Part shown: positions 1-6,975 of the stretch, in pieces
How positions within the stretch are numbered: position 1 is the first letter of the stretch
Layout: each line of letters opens with the position of its first letter
Assembly (NCBI GenBank): GCA_902478945.1
Contig: CABSMX010000048.1
Span: 1-15,249 of the forward strand
DNA from: an uncultured Collinsella sp.
GTDB taxonomy: Bacteria; Actinomycetota; Coriobacteriia; Coriobacteriales; Coriobacteriaceae
Direction: 5' to 3'
Length of the DNA stretch: 15,249 nt
Position numbers and translations under genes: made by a program
The notes under the pieces: model-generated
Database searches by the model: none
Told to the model about the DNA's origin: nothing
What the model saw: the letters and a program-made list of their open reading frames with translations, nothing else

Positions 1-48
1 CGAGATGCAGCGTAGTCTCGTGGGCTCGGAGATGTGTATAAGAGACAG
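1..48. other. Nextera (Tn5) i7 sequencing adapter, not genomic
   Basis: The window opens with library adapter, not chromosome. Positions 1-6 (CGAGAT) match the end of the Illumina P7 primer, and 7-14 (GCAGCGTA) are an 8-base i7 index. Positions 15-29 (GTCTCGTGGGCTCGG) are the Nextera read-2 adapter and 30-48 (AGATGTGTATAAGAGACAG) are the 19-bp Tn5 mosaic end. Genomic sequence starts at 49. An apparent GTG start at 34 lies inside the mosaic end and is an artefact. The index looks like one of the Nextera XT v2 set, from memory. Confidence 0.97.
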
Positions 49-531
49 GAGCTGTGGCACGGTGGGCTGACGCAGCGCCTGTCGGATACCTCTCCCATAC
101 GGCGCCTGACGCGTGGCGAGTTTTTTGAGCTTGACGGCTCAACGATCTTTACCATGGGCGGCGCCACGAGCGTTGACAAAGAGTACCGCATTCCCTATTC
201 CAGCTGGTGGCCGCAGGAGCTGCCGGACGAGCGCAACTTTGAGGAGGCGCGGGCAAAGCTCGACAGCGTGGGCTGGAAGGTCGACTACGTAATCACCCAC
301 ACCTGCTCTACGCGCATGCTTTCGCCCACGCTCTATCCGGCACCCGGCTGGAATTGCCCCGCCATTGATCGGCTTACGGCATTTTTCGATGAACTGGAAG
401 ATCGCTTGGACTTCAAGCGCTGGTACTACGGCCATTTTCATCGCGACGCCAACCCGGCCGAGCGCCACACCGTGCTCTACGACTGCATCGTTCGCCTGGG
501 CGACGAACTCCAGCCCTGGGATGTTGCGTAG
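49..531 (+). CDS. Metallophosphoesterase (calcineurin-like), 3' fragment
   Basis: This is the C-terminal 160 residues of a calcineurin-like metallophosphoesterase; the 5' end is lost at the adapter junction at 49. Visible family motifs are GGATSVDKEYR (nt 160-192), the metal-binding VITHTCS (about 289-309) and GHFHRD (430-447), the last being the GH-x-H signature that completes the dinuclear metal site. The missing N-terminus should carry the D-x-H and GD-x-x-D motifs. The family hydrolyses phosphomono- or diesters, but the substrate cannot be told from this fragment. The gene converges on gluQ, with 15 nt between the two stop codons. Any start codon called at 34 would be inside the adapter and should be ignored. 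Confidence 0.85.
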   Translation, partial: ELWHGGLTQRLSDTSPIRRLTRGEFFELDGSTIFTMGGATSVDKEYRIPYSSWWPQELPDERNFEEARAKLDSVGWKVDYVITHTCSTRMLSPTLYPAPGWNCPAIDRLTAFFDELEDRLDFKRWYYGHFHRDANPAERHTVLYDCIVRLGDELQPWDVA

Positions 532-546
532 GGGCGAGGCGTTTGG

Positions 547-1557
547 CTACTCGGCAGTTACAGTGATGTTCTCGCGATGCGCACGGATGACGTCCCAGCT
601 AAAGTATTCGACCAGCTGCTTGGCAGAGCGCGGTGTGGTGTCCGGTGCGATGCCCGTTTGCCCGGCGAGCCAGCCCAGCAATGCCTCGGGTGTGCCAAAG
701 CGGGCGCGGAGCTCGCCCAGGTCCAGATCGCGATCGCGCTTGGAAAGGCGGCGGCCGTCCGGCGACATGAGCAGCGGAATATGCGCGTAGTGCGGCGTGG
801 GAAGTCCCAGCAGATGCTGCAGGTAGATTTGGCGCGGCGTGGAGCCCAGCAGGTCGCATCCGCGCACGACCTCGGTAACACCCATGGCGGCGTCGTCGAC
901 CACCACGGCCAGCTGGTAGGCAAACACGCCGTCGCTGCGGCGCACCAAAAAATCGCCGCACTCGGTGGCGAGTGCCTCGCATTGGGCCCCGTACGTGCGG
1001 TCCACGAATTCGATCACGTCGCCTGCGAGGTCGTCGATGTCGGGCACGCGTAGGCGCGTGGCCGGGGCGCGCAGGGCACTGCGGCGGGCGACCTCTTCGG
1101 CCGAAAGGCCTCGGCAGGCGCCGCGGTAGATGGGCGTGCCGTCGCTGGCGTGCGGCGCGCTGGCGGCGTGGAGCTCGGCGCGCGTGCAAAAGCAGGGATA
1201 GGTGAGGCCGGCGTCTTGCAGCTGGTGCAAGGCGCTCTCGTACAGGTCGAGGCGATCGTGCTGGTAGTAGGGGCCTTCGTCCCACTGAAGCCCTAGCCAG
1301 GCCAGATCGTCAATCAGCTGAGCGGCAAGCTCGGGGCGCTTGCAGCGATCGTCCAGGTCCTCGATGCGCAGCACGATGTTGCCGCCCTGGCTGCGGGCCG
1401 AAAGCCACGAGCACAGGCAACTGAACACGTTGCCCAGGTGCATGCGGCCCGAGGGCGACGGGGCAAAACGGCCCACGACAGGTGCGGGAACGGAGGCGGG
1501 TTGCGACGTTGGTGCATCCGCGGCGGGCGTTACTATGTTGCGTGTTTTGATATCCAT
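547..1557 (-). CDS. gluQ: Glutamyl-Q tRNA(Asp) synthetase
   Basis: A truncated paralogue of glutamyl-tRNA synthetase that has only the catalytic half. The family activates glutamate and attaches it to the queuosine base in the anticodon of tRNA(Asp). Of 336 residues, the HIGH-type motif is HLGN (40-43) in RFAPSPSGRMHLGN. The zinc site C122-x-C124, Y144, C148 is characteristic of GluQ-RS, and the KMSKS-type loop is RLSKRD with Ser272. There is no anticodon-binding domain, as expected. I chose ATG at 1557 because the first 26 residues upstream of the catalytic core are already a Pro/Ala/Thr-rich tail. The frame stays open to 1821, but that stretch crosses a perfect hairpin and lacks family similarity. 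No good ribosome binding site precedes 1557; a TATACT box sits only 7 nt upstream. Confidence 0.93.
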   Translation of the reverse strand: MDIKTRNIVTPAADAPTSQPASVPAPVVGRFAPSPSGRMHLGNVFSCLCSWLSARSQGGNIVLRIEDLDDRCKRPELAAQLIDDLAWLGLQWDEGPYYQHDRLDLYESALHQLQDAGLTYPCFCTRAELHAASAPHASDGTPIYRGACRGLSAEEVARRSALRAPATRLRVPDIDDLAGDVIEFVDRTYGAQCEALATECGDFLVRRSDGVFAYQLAVVVDDAAMGVTEVVRGCDLLGSTPRQIYLQHLLGLPTPHYAHIPLLMSPDGRRLSKRDRDLDLGELRARFGTPEALLGWLAGQTGIAPDTTPRSAKQLVEYFSWDVIRAHRENITVTAE

Positions 1558-1564
1558 GCGGACG

Positions 1565-1570
1565 AGTATA
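1565..1570 (-). promoter_or_regulatory. Candidate -10 box of gluQ (leaderless)
   Basis: On the minus strand TATACT ends 7 nt before the ATG of gluQ. Transcription would start about on the start codon, giving a leaderless mRNA and explaining the missing Shine-Dalgarno sequence. No convincing -35 hexamer is seen at 16-18 bp (GCCTTC at 17), so this rests on the -10 box and its position. Confidence 0.35.
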
Positions 1571-1694
1571 GCGCGGGGCACGGTAGGGAAGGCGTTTCCG
1601 TGGCTCGCAAGTTGGCGGCGCTGCGCATTGCGCACGGTGGGTCTGCGGCCCAACGTCTCGATCGCCGTACGCCGACTCGGCCTCACAAACGACA

Positions 1695-1730
1695 GAAACC
1701 CCGGCAGCTCTTCGCAACTGCCGGGGTTTC
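1695..1730. other. Perfect 13-bp hairpin in divergent gap
   Basis: GAAACCCCGGCAG (1695-1707) and CTGCCGGGGTTTC (1718-1730) are perfect reverse complements around a 10-nt loop. It looks like an intrinsic terminator stem, but the T-run is only three long on either strand. It lies between two divergent genes, so it terminates neither. It could end an unseen short transcript, act as a leader structure, or be a dispersed repeat. Nothing else in 1571-1950 is recognisable; no tRNA T-arm was found there. Confidence 0.6.
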
Positions 1731-1953
1731 CGCGGAAAAGGGGGACATGATCCTCGAGCGAACGGCAAAGGGGCAAACCGTTTTCGCTCAACTGCTTTAT
1801 GCCCCTCGACTGGCGGCTCAATCAGCGCATGCCGCGCCCACACAAAGCCGCTACACCTGTGACGGAGCTGTGAAGTGGTATCTATTGCTGGCGCGGGACT
1901 CAGCCCAAGAGTGTCTCAAACGACAAATTTGTTGCTGTCTGTCGATTCAACCC

Positions 1954-1989
1954 AATGATCCGTTTTCCTCCGTCCCCAATGGATCATTT
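1954..1989 (+). repeat. Small palindromic hairpin repeat, copy 1
   Basis: AATGATCC (1954-1961) and GGATCATT (1981-1988) form a perfect 8-bp stem. The 19-nt loop contains TTTTCCTCCGTCCCCA. The same loop core and the same geometry, with different but self-complementary stems, recur at 4152-4182 and 7706-7742 on the other strand. In the orientation of copy 2, 25 of 36 positions match and both differing stem pairs keep pairing. Confidence 0.6.
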
Positions 1990-2115
1990 TCCAAGTGCCG
2001 GGGTGCGGGCGTGACTTTCATCCCGTTTGGCGCTCCGGTCGCCTAGATATTCGTCATGCGTACCCGCAAACGTGGGACAATGGCGCTGTTGGTTTTACAG
2101 ACAAAGGATGTGCCT

Positions 2116-4059
2116 ATGAACACCCTCGCCGCCAAAGTCAGCCGGCAGCGCCGCCCGTTTGCGCGATTTGTTTCCATTTGCGCGCTCGTCGCGTGCGCAC
2201 TGCTGCTGTTGCCCGCCGTTGCACGTGCCGACGGCTACTCCATGACCCAAACCTATATCGGCGCCACGGTTGAGGCCGACGGCTCGCTGACCGTTGTCGA
2301 GGGACGCCAGTTCGATTTCGATGACGACATCAACGGCGTGTTTTGGGAGATCAATGCGGACACCAACCAGCAGGGCGGCGCGGCGGGTGTCGACGTGCTG
2401 AGCGTCGAGGAAGAGGACACCGCGTTCAACAAAGTCGATAGCGCAAACAAGGGTGACTCTGGCGTCTACACGGTCGAGCAGTCCGACGGCGGCGTAAAGA
2501 TCAAGGTTTTCAGCCCCCACGAGAGCGGCGATAGCGTGATCTATTACGTGAGCTACACCATGACCGGTGCGGTCATGAACTGGGCCGATACCGCTGAGCT
2601 CTACTGGAAATTTGTAGGTGACGGCTGGTCCGCGGATTCCGACGATGTCGAGATGGAAGTGTACTTCGCAAATGCCGCTGCCGGGACGGCGGCCGTCAAG
2701 GGCGATAACTTCCGCGCATGGGGCCACGGTCCGCTGACGGGCGACGTGTCACTCGATGAGGACGAGCCCATGGTCACCTATACCATTCCCTGCGTGCATC
2801 AGGGCGAATTCGCCGAGGCACGCATCGCCTTCCCCAGCGACTGGGTGCCATGGCTTTCCGCCTCGAGCGAGGAGCGCATGTCAACGATCCTGAGCGAAGA
2901 GAAGGCGTGGGCCGACGAAGCTAACGCCCGCCGCGCTCACGCTCGCATGATTGCCAATGTACTTGCCGTACTAAGTGTTGTCGCGGCGGTGGCCTTTACC
3001 GGCACAATCGTTGTGCTCAAGCTGCGCCGCCGCAAGCCCAAGCCGCTTTTCCAGGACGAATATTTCCGCGATGTGCCTTCGGCCGACCATCCCGCCGTGC
3101 TTTCGGCCCTCATGAGCTGGAACGAGGTGCCCGATCAGGCATATATCGCCACGCTCATGAAGCTCACTGACGACCGTGTGATCAAGCTGGAACAGGCGAC
3201 CGTGACTAAGGCTAAGAAGGGTCTGTTGGGGCGTGAAAAAGAAGAGCAGACGTATCGCGTGACGGTGAGTGATGCGGGTTGGAAGTCGGCCAAGGGCATT
3301 GACCACATGGTGCTCAAGGTCTTCTTTGCCGGTGCTAAGCCCGACGAGAACGGTGACCGTTCGCGCACGTTCGACGAGCTGCAGCACTACGTCAAGCAGC
3401 ACGCTACACCCGTGGGCGACAAGCTCGAGGACTATCAGAACACCGTTAAGGGCAAGCTGGCCGATAGCGAGTACGTTGCCTCGGACGGCATTGTCGCAAT
3501 GGTGTTTTGCCTGGTTCTTGGTATTCTGATCGCCTGTATTCCCGCGGGATCCATCTTCTTTACCGACGGCGCACAGGCGAACATTATCGCCGCGGTTATC
3601 TCGGTGCCGATTGTGCTGGTGGGTATTGGCGTGGGCCTTACGTTCCGCCGCTTTACGCCGGAGGGCGCCGAGGTGGCGGCTCGCTGCAAGGCGCTCAAGC
3701 ATTGGCTTGAGGATTTCACGCGCCTAAAGGAGGCCGTCCCCGGCGATCTGGTCCTGTGGAATAAACTTCTGGTGATGGGTGCGGCGCTGGGTGTTTCGAA
3801 GGAAGTCCTGCGTCAGCTTGCCGAGGCTGTTCCTCCCGAGGTGCGCGAGGCCGACGGTTTCTACGACAATTACCCCTGCTACTGGTGGTACTACCATCAT
3901 TACGGTACCGAGTCGCCGCTCGATTCGTTCGACGGCGTGTATCACGAGAGCATCCGTGAGCTGGCATCGAGCTCCGACAGCTCGGGCGGCGGCGGAGGCG
4001 GCGGCTTCTCGGGCGGCGGAGGCGGCGGCGTCGGCGGAGGCGGCGGCGGAACGTTCTAA
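2116..4059 (+). CDS. DUF2207 (YciQ-like) membrane protein with Gly-rich tail
   Basis: A predicted integral membrane protein of 647 residues in the DUF2207 family, of unknown function. A signal peptide is at about 15-40 (hydrophobic CALVACALLLLPAVARA, likely cut after ADA-type residues). It is followed by an extracellular beta-rich domain of about 235 residues starting YSMTQTYIGATVEADGSLTV, which is typical of the family. A membrane segment follows at about 278-302, then Arg/Lys-rich LRRRKPKP and a cytoplasmic domain. Two close membrane segments lie at about 458-478 and 487-510, with a second cytoplasmic domain after them. The protein ends in a Gly/Ser tail (about 624-647), as in E. coli YciQ. 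ATG 2116 is preferred to 2056 because it starts directly before the signal peptide and has AAAGGA 7 nt upstream. It is a single-gene transcript ending at the terminator at 4074. Confidence 0.88.
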   Translation: MNTLAAKVSRQRRPFARFVSICALVACALLLLPAVARADGYSMTQTYIGATVEADGSLTVVEGRQFDFDDDINGVFWEINADTNQQGGAAGVDVLSVEEEDTAFNKVDSANKGDSGVYTVEQSDGGVKIKVFSPHESGDSVIYYVSYTMTGAVMNWADTAELYWKFVGDGWSADSDDVEMEVYFANAAAGTAAVKGDNFRAWGHGPLTGDVSLDEDEPMVTYTIPCVHQGEFAEARIAFPSDWVPWLSASSEERMSTILSEEKAWADEANARRAHARMIANVLAVLSVVAAVAFTGTIVVLKLRRRKPKPLFQDEYFRDVPSADHPAVLSALMSWNEVPDQAYIATLMKLTDDRVIKLEQATVTKAKKGLLGREKEEQTYRVTVSDAGWKSAKGIDHMVLKVFFAGAKPDENGDRSRTFDELQHYVKQHATPVGDKLEDYQNTVKGKLADSEYVASDGIVAMVFCLVLGILIACIPAGSIFFTDGAQANIIAAVISVPIVLVGIGVGLTFRRFTPEGAEVAARCKALKHWLEDFTRLKEAVPGDLVLWNKLLVMGAALGVSKEVLRQLAEAVPPEVREADGFYDNYPCYWWYYHHYGTESPLDSFDGVYHESIRELASSSDSSGGGGGGGFSGGGGGGVGGGGGGTF

Positions 4060-4073
4060 CGGTCGTAAGCTAT

Positions 4074-4120
4074 GGGATGGGCTTTTCTCGACAGCCGTCG
4101 GGGAAAGCCCATCCCTTTTT
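4074..4120 (+). terminator. Rho-independent terminator of the DUF2207 gene
   Basis: GGGATGGGCTTT (4074-4085) pairs perfectly with AAAGCCCATCCC (4104-4115) and is followed at once by TTTTT (4116-4120). It starts 15 nt after the stop codon. The minus strand has no T-run, so it acts in one direction. Confidence 0.93.
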
Positions 4121-4140
4121 ATGCGCTACCTACGAAGACT

Positions 4141-4182
4141 GTCCCCAACGACTAGTCACTGGGGACGTTCCTAAATGACTAG
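4141..4182 (-). repeat. Small palindromic hairpin repeat, copy 3, with pseudoknot-like arms
   Basis: CTAGTCA (4152-4158) and TGACTAG (4176-4182) are exact inverted arms around a 17-nt loop. On the minus strand the loop reads TTTAGGAACGTCCCCAG. GTCCCCA (4141-4147) and TGGGGAC (4160-4166) form a second exact 7-bp inverted pair interleaved with the first, the arrangement of an H-type pseudoknot. It lies between the DUF2207 terminator and the convergent acetyltransferase gene. Confidence 0.6.
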
Positions 4183-4197
4183 GTATGGCTGCTGGGC

Positions 4198-4839
4198 CTA
4201 GGCTGTTAGGTCGAGTTCGTAGAGGAAGCTTTCGCGCGGCATGTCGTGACGGCGCTCTTCGCGGTTGGCGCGGTGCGTGGCCGTGCGCTTAAAGCCGTGC
4301 AGTTCGTAGAACTTCCACGAGCAGTTGGAGTCGGTGTACAGGTGCGCCCTCGTCGCCCCGCGCGAGGACAGGTACGAGACTGCGGCGTCGAGCAACACCG
4401 AGCCAACGCCCAGGCCATGGACGTCGCGATCTACGGCAAGCAGCGTGACCTCGTTGTCGTGTGGTAACGGGCTGCTTTCGAGCAGGCGGTTGTTGGTTCG
4501 GATGGTTGCGCGCACAAACGAGAGATACTCGGCGCAGGCATCGGGCTCCAGCTCGCGCATTTGCGATAGCAGTGCGCGTTCGGTATCCAGCCAATGTTCC
4601 TTAACGGTGGCGCCGGAGCTCTGTCCCGCACGCGCGAGCGCAATGCCGCGCGCCTGACCGTCGATTACGGCAACCTGCGAAAACGTCGAAGACGAAAGGC
4701 AATAGGCGAGGTCGCACGCGGCCTCGAGGCGGTTGTACTCATCGTTATCCGAATTGTTATGCCAAAGCTGCTGCAGAATCAACGCGATGGCGTCGAAGTC
4801 TTCGGTATCAAACGGTCGGTAGAGAACCCGCGAGACCAT
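4198..4839 (-). CDS. GNAT-family N-acetyltransferase
   Basis: A 213-residue protein of the GNAT superfamily, which transfers an acyl group from acetyl-CoA to an amine. The fold is readable in the C-terminal half. EVTLLAVDRDVHGLGVGSVLL (130-150) is motif A, with HGLGVG as the pyrophosphate-binding loop. SNCSWKFYELHGFKR (171-185) is motif B with the usual aromatic-x-x-x-GF ending. The N-terminal half (1-125) is longer than in minimal GNATs and includes a helical insert around 75-120. ATG 4839 has AAAGAGG 5 nt upstream. It stands alone, diverging from purH and converging on DUF2207. The substrate is unknown; small molecules or protein N-termini are both possible. Confidence 0.88.
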   Translation of the reverse strand: MVSRVLYRPFDTEDFDAIALILQQLWHNNSDNDEYNRLEAACDLAYCLSSSTFSQVAVIDGQARGIALARAGQSSGATVKEHWLDTERALLSQMRELEPDACAEYLSFVRATIRTNNRLLESSPLPHDNEVTLLAVDRDVHGLGVGSVLLDAAVSYLSSRGATRAHLYTDSNCSWKFYELHGFKRTATHRANREERRHDMPRESFLYELDLTA

Positions 4840-5001
4840 GGTGCCTCTTTCTTTTGCGGATGCATATCGAGCACAGTTCTACCACGCTATTGGCATCTAA
4901 TTATGGTGCCCCTGTGTTCCATGAACTCACCGTGCCCGGTGCCGTGCCCATCCCCTCCGCTCGCAAACTTTTTCTGCATATGCGCCCGTTGCGGGGTGCA
5001 T

Positions 5002-5019
5002 CGATGCGCTCGATGCGCT
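5002..5019 (+). repeat. Tandem 9-bp repeat upstream of purH
   Basis: CGATGCGCT occurs twice head to tail (5002-5010, 5011-5019), immediately before the CATTGAA palindrome. It is about 100 bp upstream of the purH start. It may be half of a regulatory site or chance; no promoter box could be fixed beside it. Confidence 0.45.
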
Positions 5020-5020
5020 A

Positions 5021-5042
5021 CATTGAATCAGTATTTTCAATG
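5021..5042. promoter_or_regulatory. 22-bp operator-like palindrome upstream of purH
   Basis: CATTGAA (5021-5027) and TTCAATG (5036-5042) are exact inverted arms with an 8-bp A/T-rich spacer (TCAGTATT). The site lies 75 bp before purH in the 277-bp gap shared with the divergent acetyltransferase gene. Size and symmetry fit a dimeric repressor operator. No known purine regulator box was recognised. The rest of 4840-5116 shows no gene. Confidence 0.4.
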
Positions 5043-5116
5043 CCGCTGCGCGAGCGCTGCAGATCGACGTATCACCGGCTCACAGAGCACGGCGGCGTAC
5101 CAGACAGGAGGACTGC

Positions 5117-6724
5117 ATGGGATCTGATGTGAAGATCGCACGCGCGTTGATCTCGGTTACCGATAAGACGGGCGTCGTCGATTTCGCACGGACGCTGGTC
5201 GATGACTTTGGCGTCGAGATCATCTCTACGGGCGGCACGGCTCGTGCCATCGAGGACGCGGGCGTCCCCGTAACCCCCATCGAGGAGTTCACGGGCTATC
5301 CCGAGATGATGGACGGCCGCGTTAAGACCCTGCACCCCAAGGTTCACGGCGCGCTGCTGGCCCGCCGCGATTCCGAGCAGCACATGCAGGAGGCTGCTCA
5401 GCACGGCATTAAGCTGATCGACCTGGTCGTCGTCAACCTGTACGAGTTCGAGAAGACCGTCGCCAACCCCGAGGTCACCTTCGCGGACGCCATCGAGCAC
5501 ATCGACATCGGTGGCCCCTCCATGCTGCGCTCTGCCGCCAAGAACGCCGCGAGCGTTACCGTCATCTCCGACCCGGCCGACTATGATGCCGTCCTGGCCG
5601 AGATGCGCGAGACCGGTGGCTGCACCACGCTTGCCACCCGTCGTCGCCTGCAGGTGAAGGTCTACCAGACCACCGCCGCCTACGACACGGCTATCTCCCG
5701 TTGGCTTGCCGCCCAGGCAAGCGACGTGGCGGACACTTCTGCCAAGCTCGAGATCTCGCTGGAGAAGGTCGACGACCTGCGCTATGGCGAGAATCCTCAG
5801 CAGAAGGCCACGGTCTATCGCTTTGCCGAGGGCTGCGAGAACACCGCGAGCTCGCAGTTCCCGCTCGTTGGCTCCGAGCAGATCCAGGGCAAGCCGCTCA
5901 GCTACAACAACTATCTGGATGCCGACGCCGCTTGGAACCTGGTCCGCGAGTTCGAGGAGCCGGCCTGCGTGATCCTCAAGCACCAGAACCCCTGCGGTTC
6001 CGCCGTTGCCGAGGACATCACGGCCGCCTACGACCGCGCCTTCGCCTGCGATCCCAAGAGCGCCTTCGGCGGCATCATCGCCTGCAACCGCGAGGTTCCC
6101 TATGAGCTGGTCGAGCACTTTGCCGATCAGAACAAGCAGTTCGTCGAGGTTATCATCGCCCCGAGCTACACTGCCGAGGCGCTCGAGCGCATGTCCAAGC
6201 GTCCCAACCTGCGCGTGCTGGCTACCGGCGGCGTGGACCACGGCGCCCAGGTGGAGCTGCGCTCCGTCGACGGCGGCATGCTGGTGCAGGAAGTCGACCA
6301 CGTGACCGAGGATCCCGCGACCTTCACGTTCCCCACCGACCGCAAGCCCACCGACGCTGAGATGGCCGAGCTCGAGTTTGCCTGGAAGGTCTGCAAGGGC
6401 GTCAAGTCCAACGCCATCCTGGTTTCCAAGGGTAAGGCCGGCATTGGCATGGGCCCCGGTCAGCCCAACCGCGTTGACTCTGCACTGCTTGCCTGCGAGC
6501 GCGCCGAGGACTTCTGCGAGCGCGAGGGCGTGGAGAAGGGCGGCTTTGCCTGTGCAAGCGACGCGTTCTTCCCGTTCCGCGACAACGTCGACGTGCTTGC
6601 CGCGCACGGCGTGACCTGCATCATCCAGCCCGGCGGCTCCAAGCGCGACGACGAGAGCGTCCAGGCCTGCAACGAGCACAATATTGCGATGGTCTTCACG
6701 GGGGCCCGCCACTTCCGCCACTAA
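5117..6724 (+). CDS. purH: Bifunctional AICAR transformylase / IMP cyclohydrolase
   Basis: Catalyses the last two steps of de novo purine synthesis in the cytoplasm. AICAR is formylated using 10-formyltetrahydrofolate, and FAICAR is then cyclised to IMP. The 535-residue length is normal. The N-terminal IMP cyclohydrolase domain (about 1-200) opens with ALISVTDKTGV and STGGTARAI and carries GRVKTLHPKVHGALL. The C-terminal transformylase domain contains the catalytic Lys-His pair in KHQNPCG (K288, H289) and ends with IAMVFTGARHFRH. ATG 5117 has a perfect AGGAGG 5 nt upstream. It is monocistronic here, with no other pur gene in the window. A 22-bp palindrome upstream may be regulatory. A 573-residue open frame on the opposite strand is a codon-bias shadow. 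Confidence 0.98.
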   Translation: MGSDVKIARALISVTDKTGVVDFARTLVDDFGVEIISTGGTARAIEDAGVPVTPIEEFTGYPEMMDGRVKTLHPKVHGALLARRDSEQHMQEAAQHGIKLIDLVVVNLYEFEKTVANPEVTFADAIEHIDIGGPSMLRSAAKNAASVTVISDPADYDAVLAEMRETGGCTTLATRRRLQVKVYQTTAAYDTAISRWLAAQASDVADTSAKLEISLEKVDDLRYGENPQQKATVYRFAEGCENTASSQFPLVGSEQIQGKPLSYNNYLDADAAWNLVREFEEPACVILKHQNPCGSAVAEDITAAYDRAFACDPKSAFGGIIACNREVPYELVEHFADQNKQFVEVIIAPSYTAEALERMSKRPNLRVLATGGVDHGAQVELRSVDGGMLVQEVDHVTEDPATFTFPTDRKPTDAEMAELEFAWKVCKGVKSNAILVSKGKAGIGMGPGQPNRVDSALLACERAEDFCEREGVEKGGFACASDAFFPFRDNVDVLAAHGVTCIIQPGGSKRDDESVQACNEHNIAMVFTGARHFRH

Positions 6725-6746
6725 GTAGGGAGGTGGCGCTGCGGCT

Positions 6747-6837
6747 TGCCCAGCCACCGCACCTTGCCGCTCATTCGTCGCTCGCGTACCCAAGTACGCG
6801 TCGCTCCTCTTTCACGGCAATCTGCGGCACCTGGGCA
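6747..6837 (+). other. 91-nt nested hairpin after purH
   Basis: Four inverted pairs nest in order: TGCCCAG (6747-6753) with CTGGGCA (6831-6837); CCGCA (6757-6761) with TGCGG (6823-6827); TTGCCG (6764-6769) with CGGCAA (6815-6820); and at the tip CGCGTAC (6783-6789) with GTACGCG (6794-6800) around a CCAA loop. CGTCGCTC is also repeated directly at 6776 and 6799. There is no T-run after it, so it is not a standard terminator. It starts 22 nt after the purH stop. A REP- or MITE-like element, or a stable 3' UTR fold, would fit. Confidence 0.7.
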
Positions 6838-6868
6838 ACCCTCGCCGACCTGTTAGGTTGACTGGGGA

Positions 6869-6889
6869 GGATGGGATGTTATCTCGTCC
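6869..6889 (+). other. Short hairpin with wobble pairs in the purH 3' region
   Basis: GGATGGGAT (6869-6877) pairs with ATCTCGTCC (6881-6889) over a 3-nt loop. Two of the nine pairs are G-U, which pair as RNA but not as DNA. It lies between the large hairpin and the terminator, in transcript that would be read through from purH. Confidence 0.35.
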
Positions 6890-6923
6890 CTTGGACTAGC
6901 CTCGCTTCTAAAATAATCTCTGC

Positions 6924-6959
6924 AAAAGACGGTCGCTCCGTTTGGAGGGCCGTCTTTTT
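6924..6959 (+). terminator. Rho-independent terminator
   Basis: AAAAGACGG (6924-6932) pairs with CCGTCTTTT (6950-6958), with an inner CTCC/GGAG stem (6936-6939, 6944-6947) closed by a GTTT loop, and ends in a T5 run (6955-6959). It lies 200 nt after purH and 16 nt before the next start codon. It ends either the purH transcript or a short RNA made from the gap. Confidence 0.9.
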
Positions 6960-6961
6960 GG

Positions 6962-6967
6962 TATAAG
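6962..6967 (+). promoter_or_regulatory. Candidate -10 box right after the terminator
   Basis: TATAAG begins 3 nt after the terminator T-run and ends 8 nt before the ATG at 6976. If used, the mRNA would have almost no leader from 6976, or a 27-nt leader to the alternative ATG at 7000. The -35 region would lie inside the terminator stem; the best match, TTTGGA, has 15-bp spacing, so support is weak. Confidence 0.3.
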
Positions 6968-6975
6968 AGGACGGA

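Noticed and set aside
1558..1821. 88-residue N-terminal extension of gluQ
   Set aside because: The sequence crosses a perfect hairpin and a likely promoter and does not resemble synthetase; the frame is open through high GC.
1831..1960. Possible tRNA or small RNA gene in the divergent gap
   Set aside because: GTCGATTCAACCC looks a little like a T-arm, but no acceptor stem or anticodon arm can be built around it.
4854..5132. 92-residue open frame overlapping the purH start
   Set aside because: No ribosome binding site, it covers the operator-like palindrome and the purH start, and the composition is unlike the coding genes here.
5072..6793. 573-residue open frame antisense to purH
   Set aside because: It mirrors purH codon for codon in a GC-rich gene; the product is Leu/Gly/Val/Ala-rich with no recognisable domain, and purH is certain.
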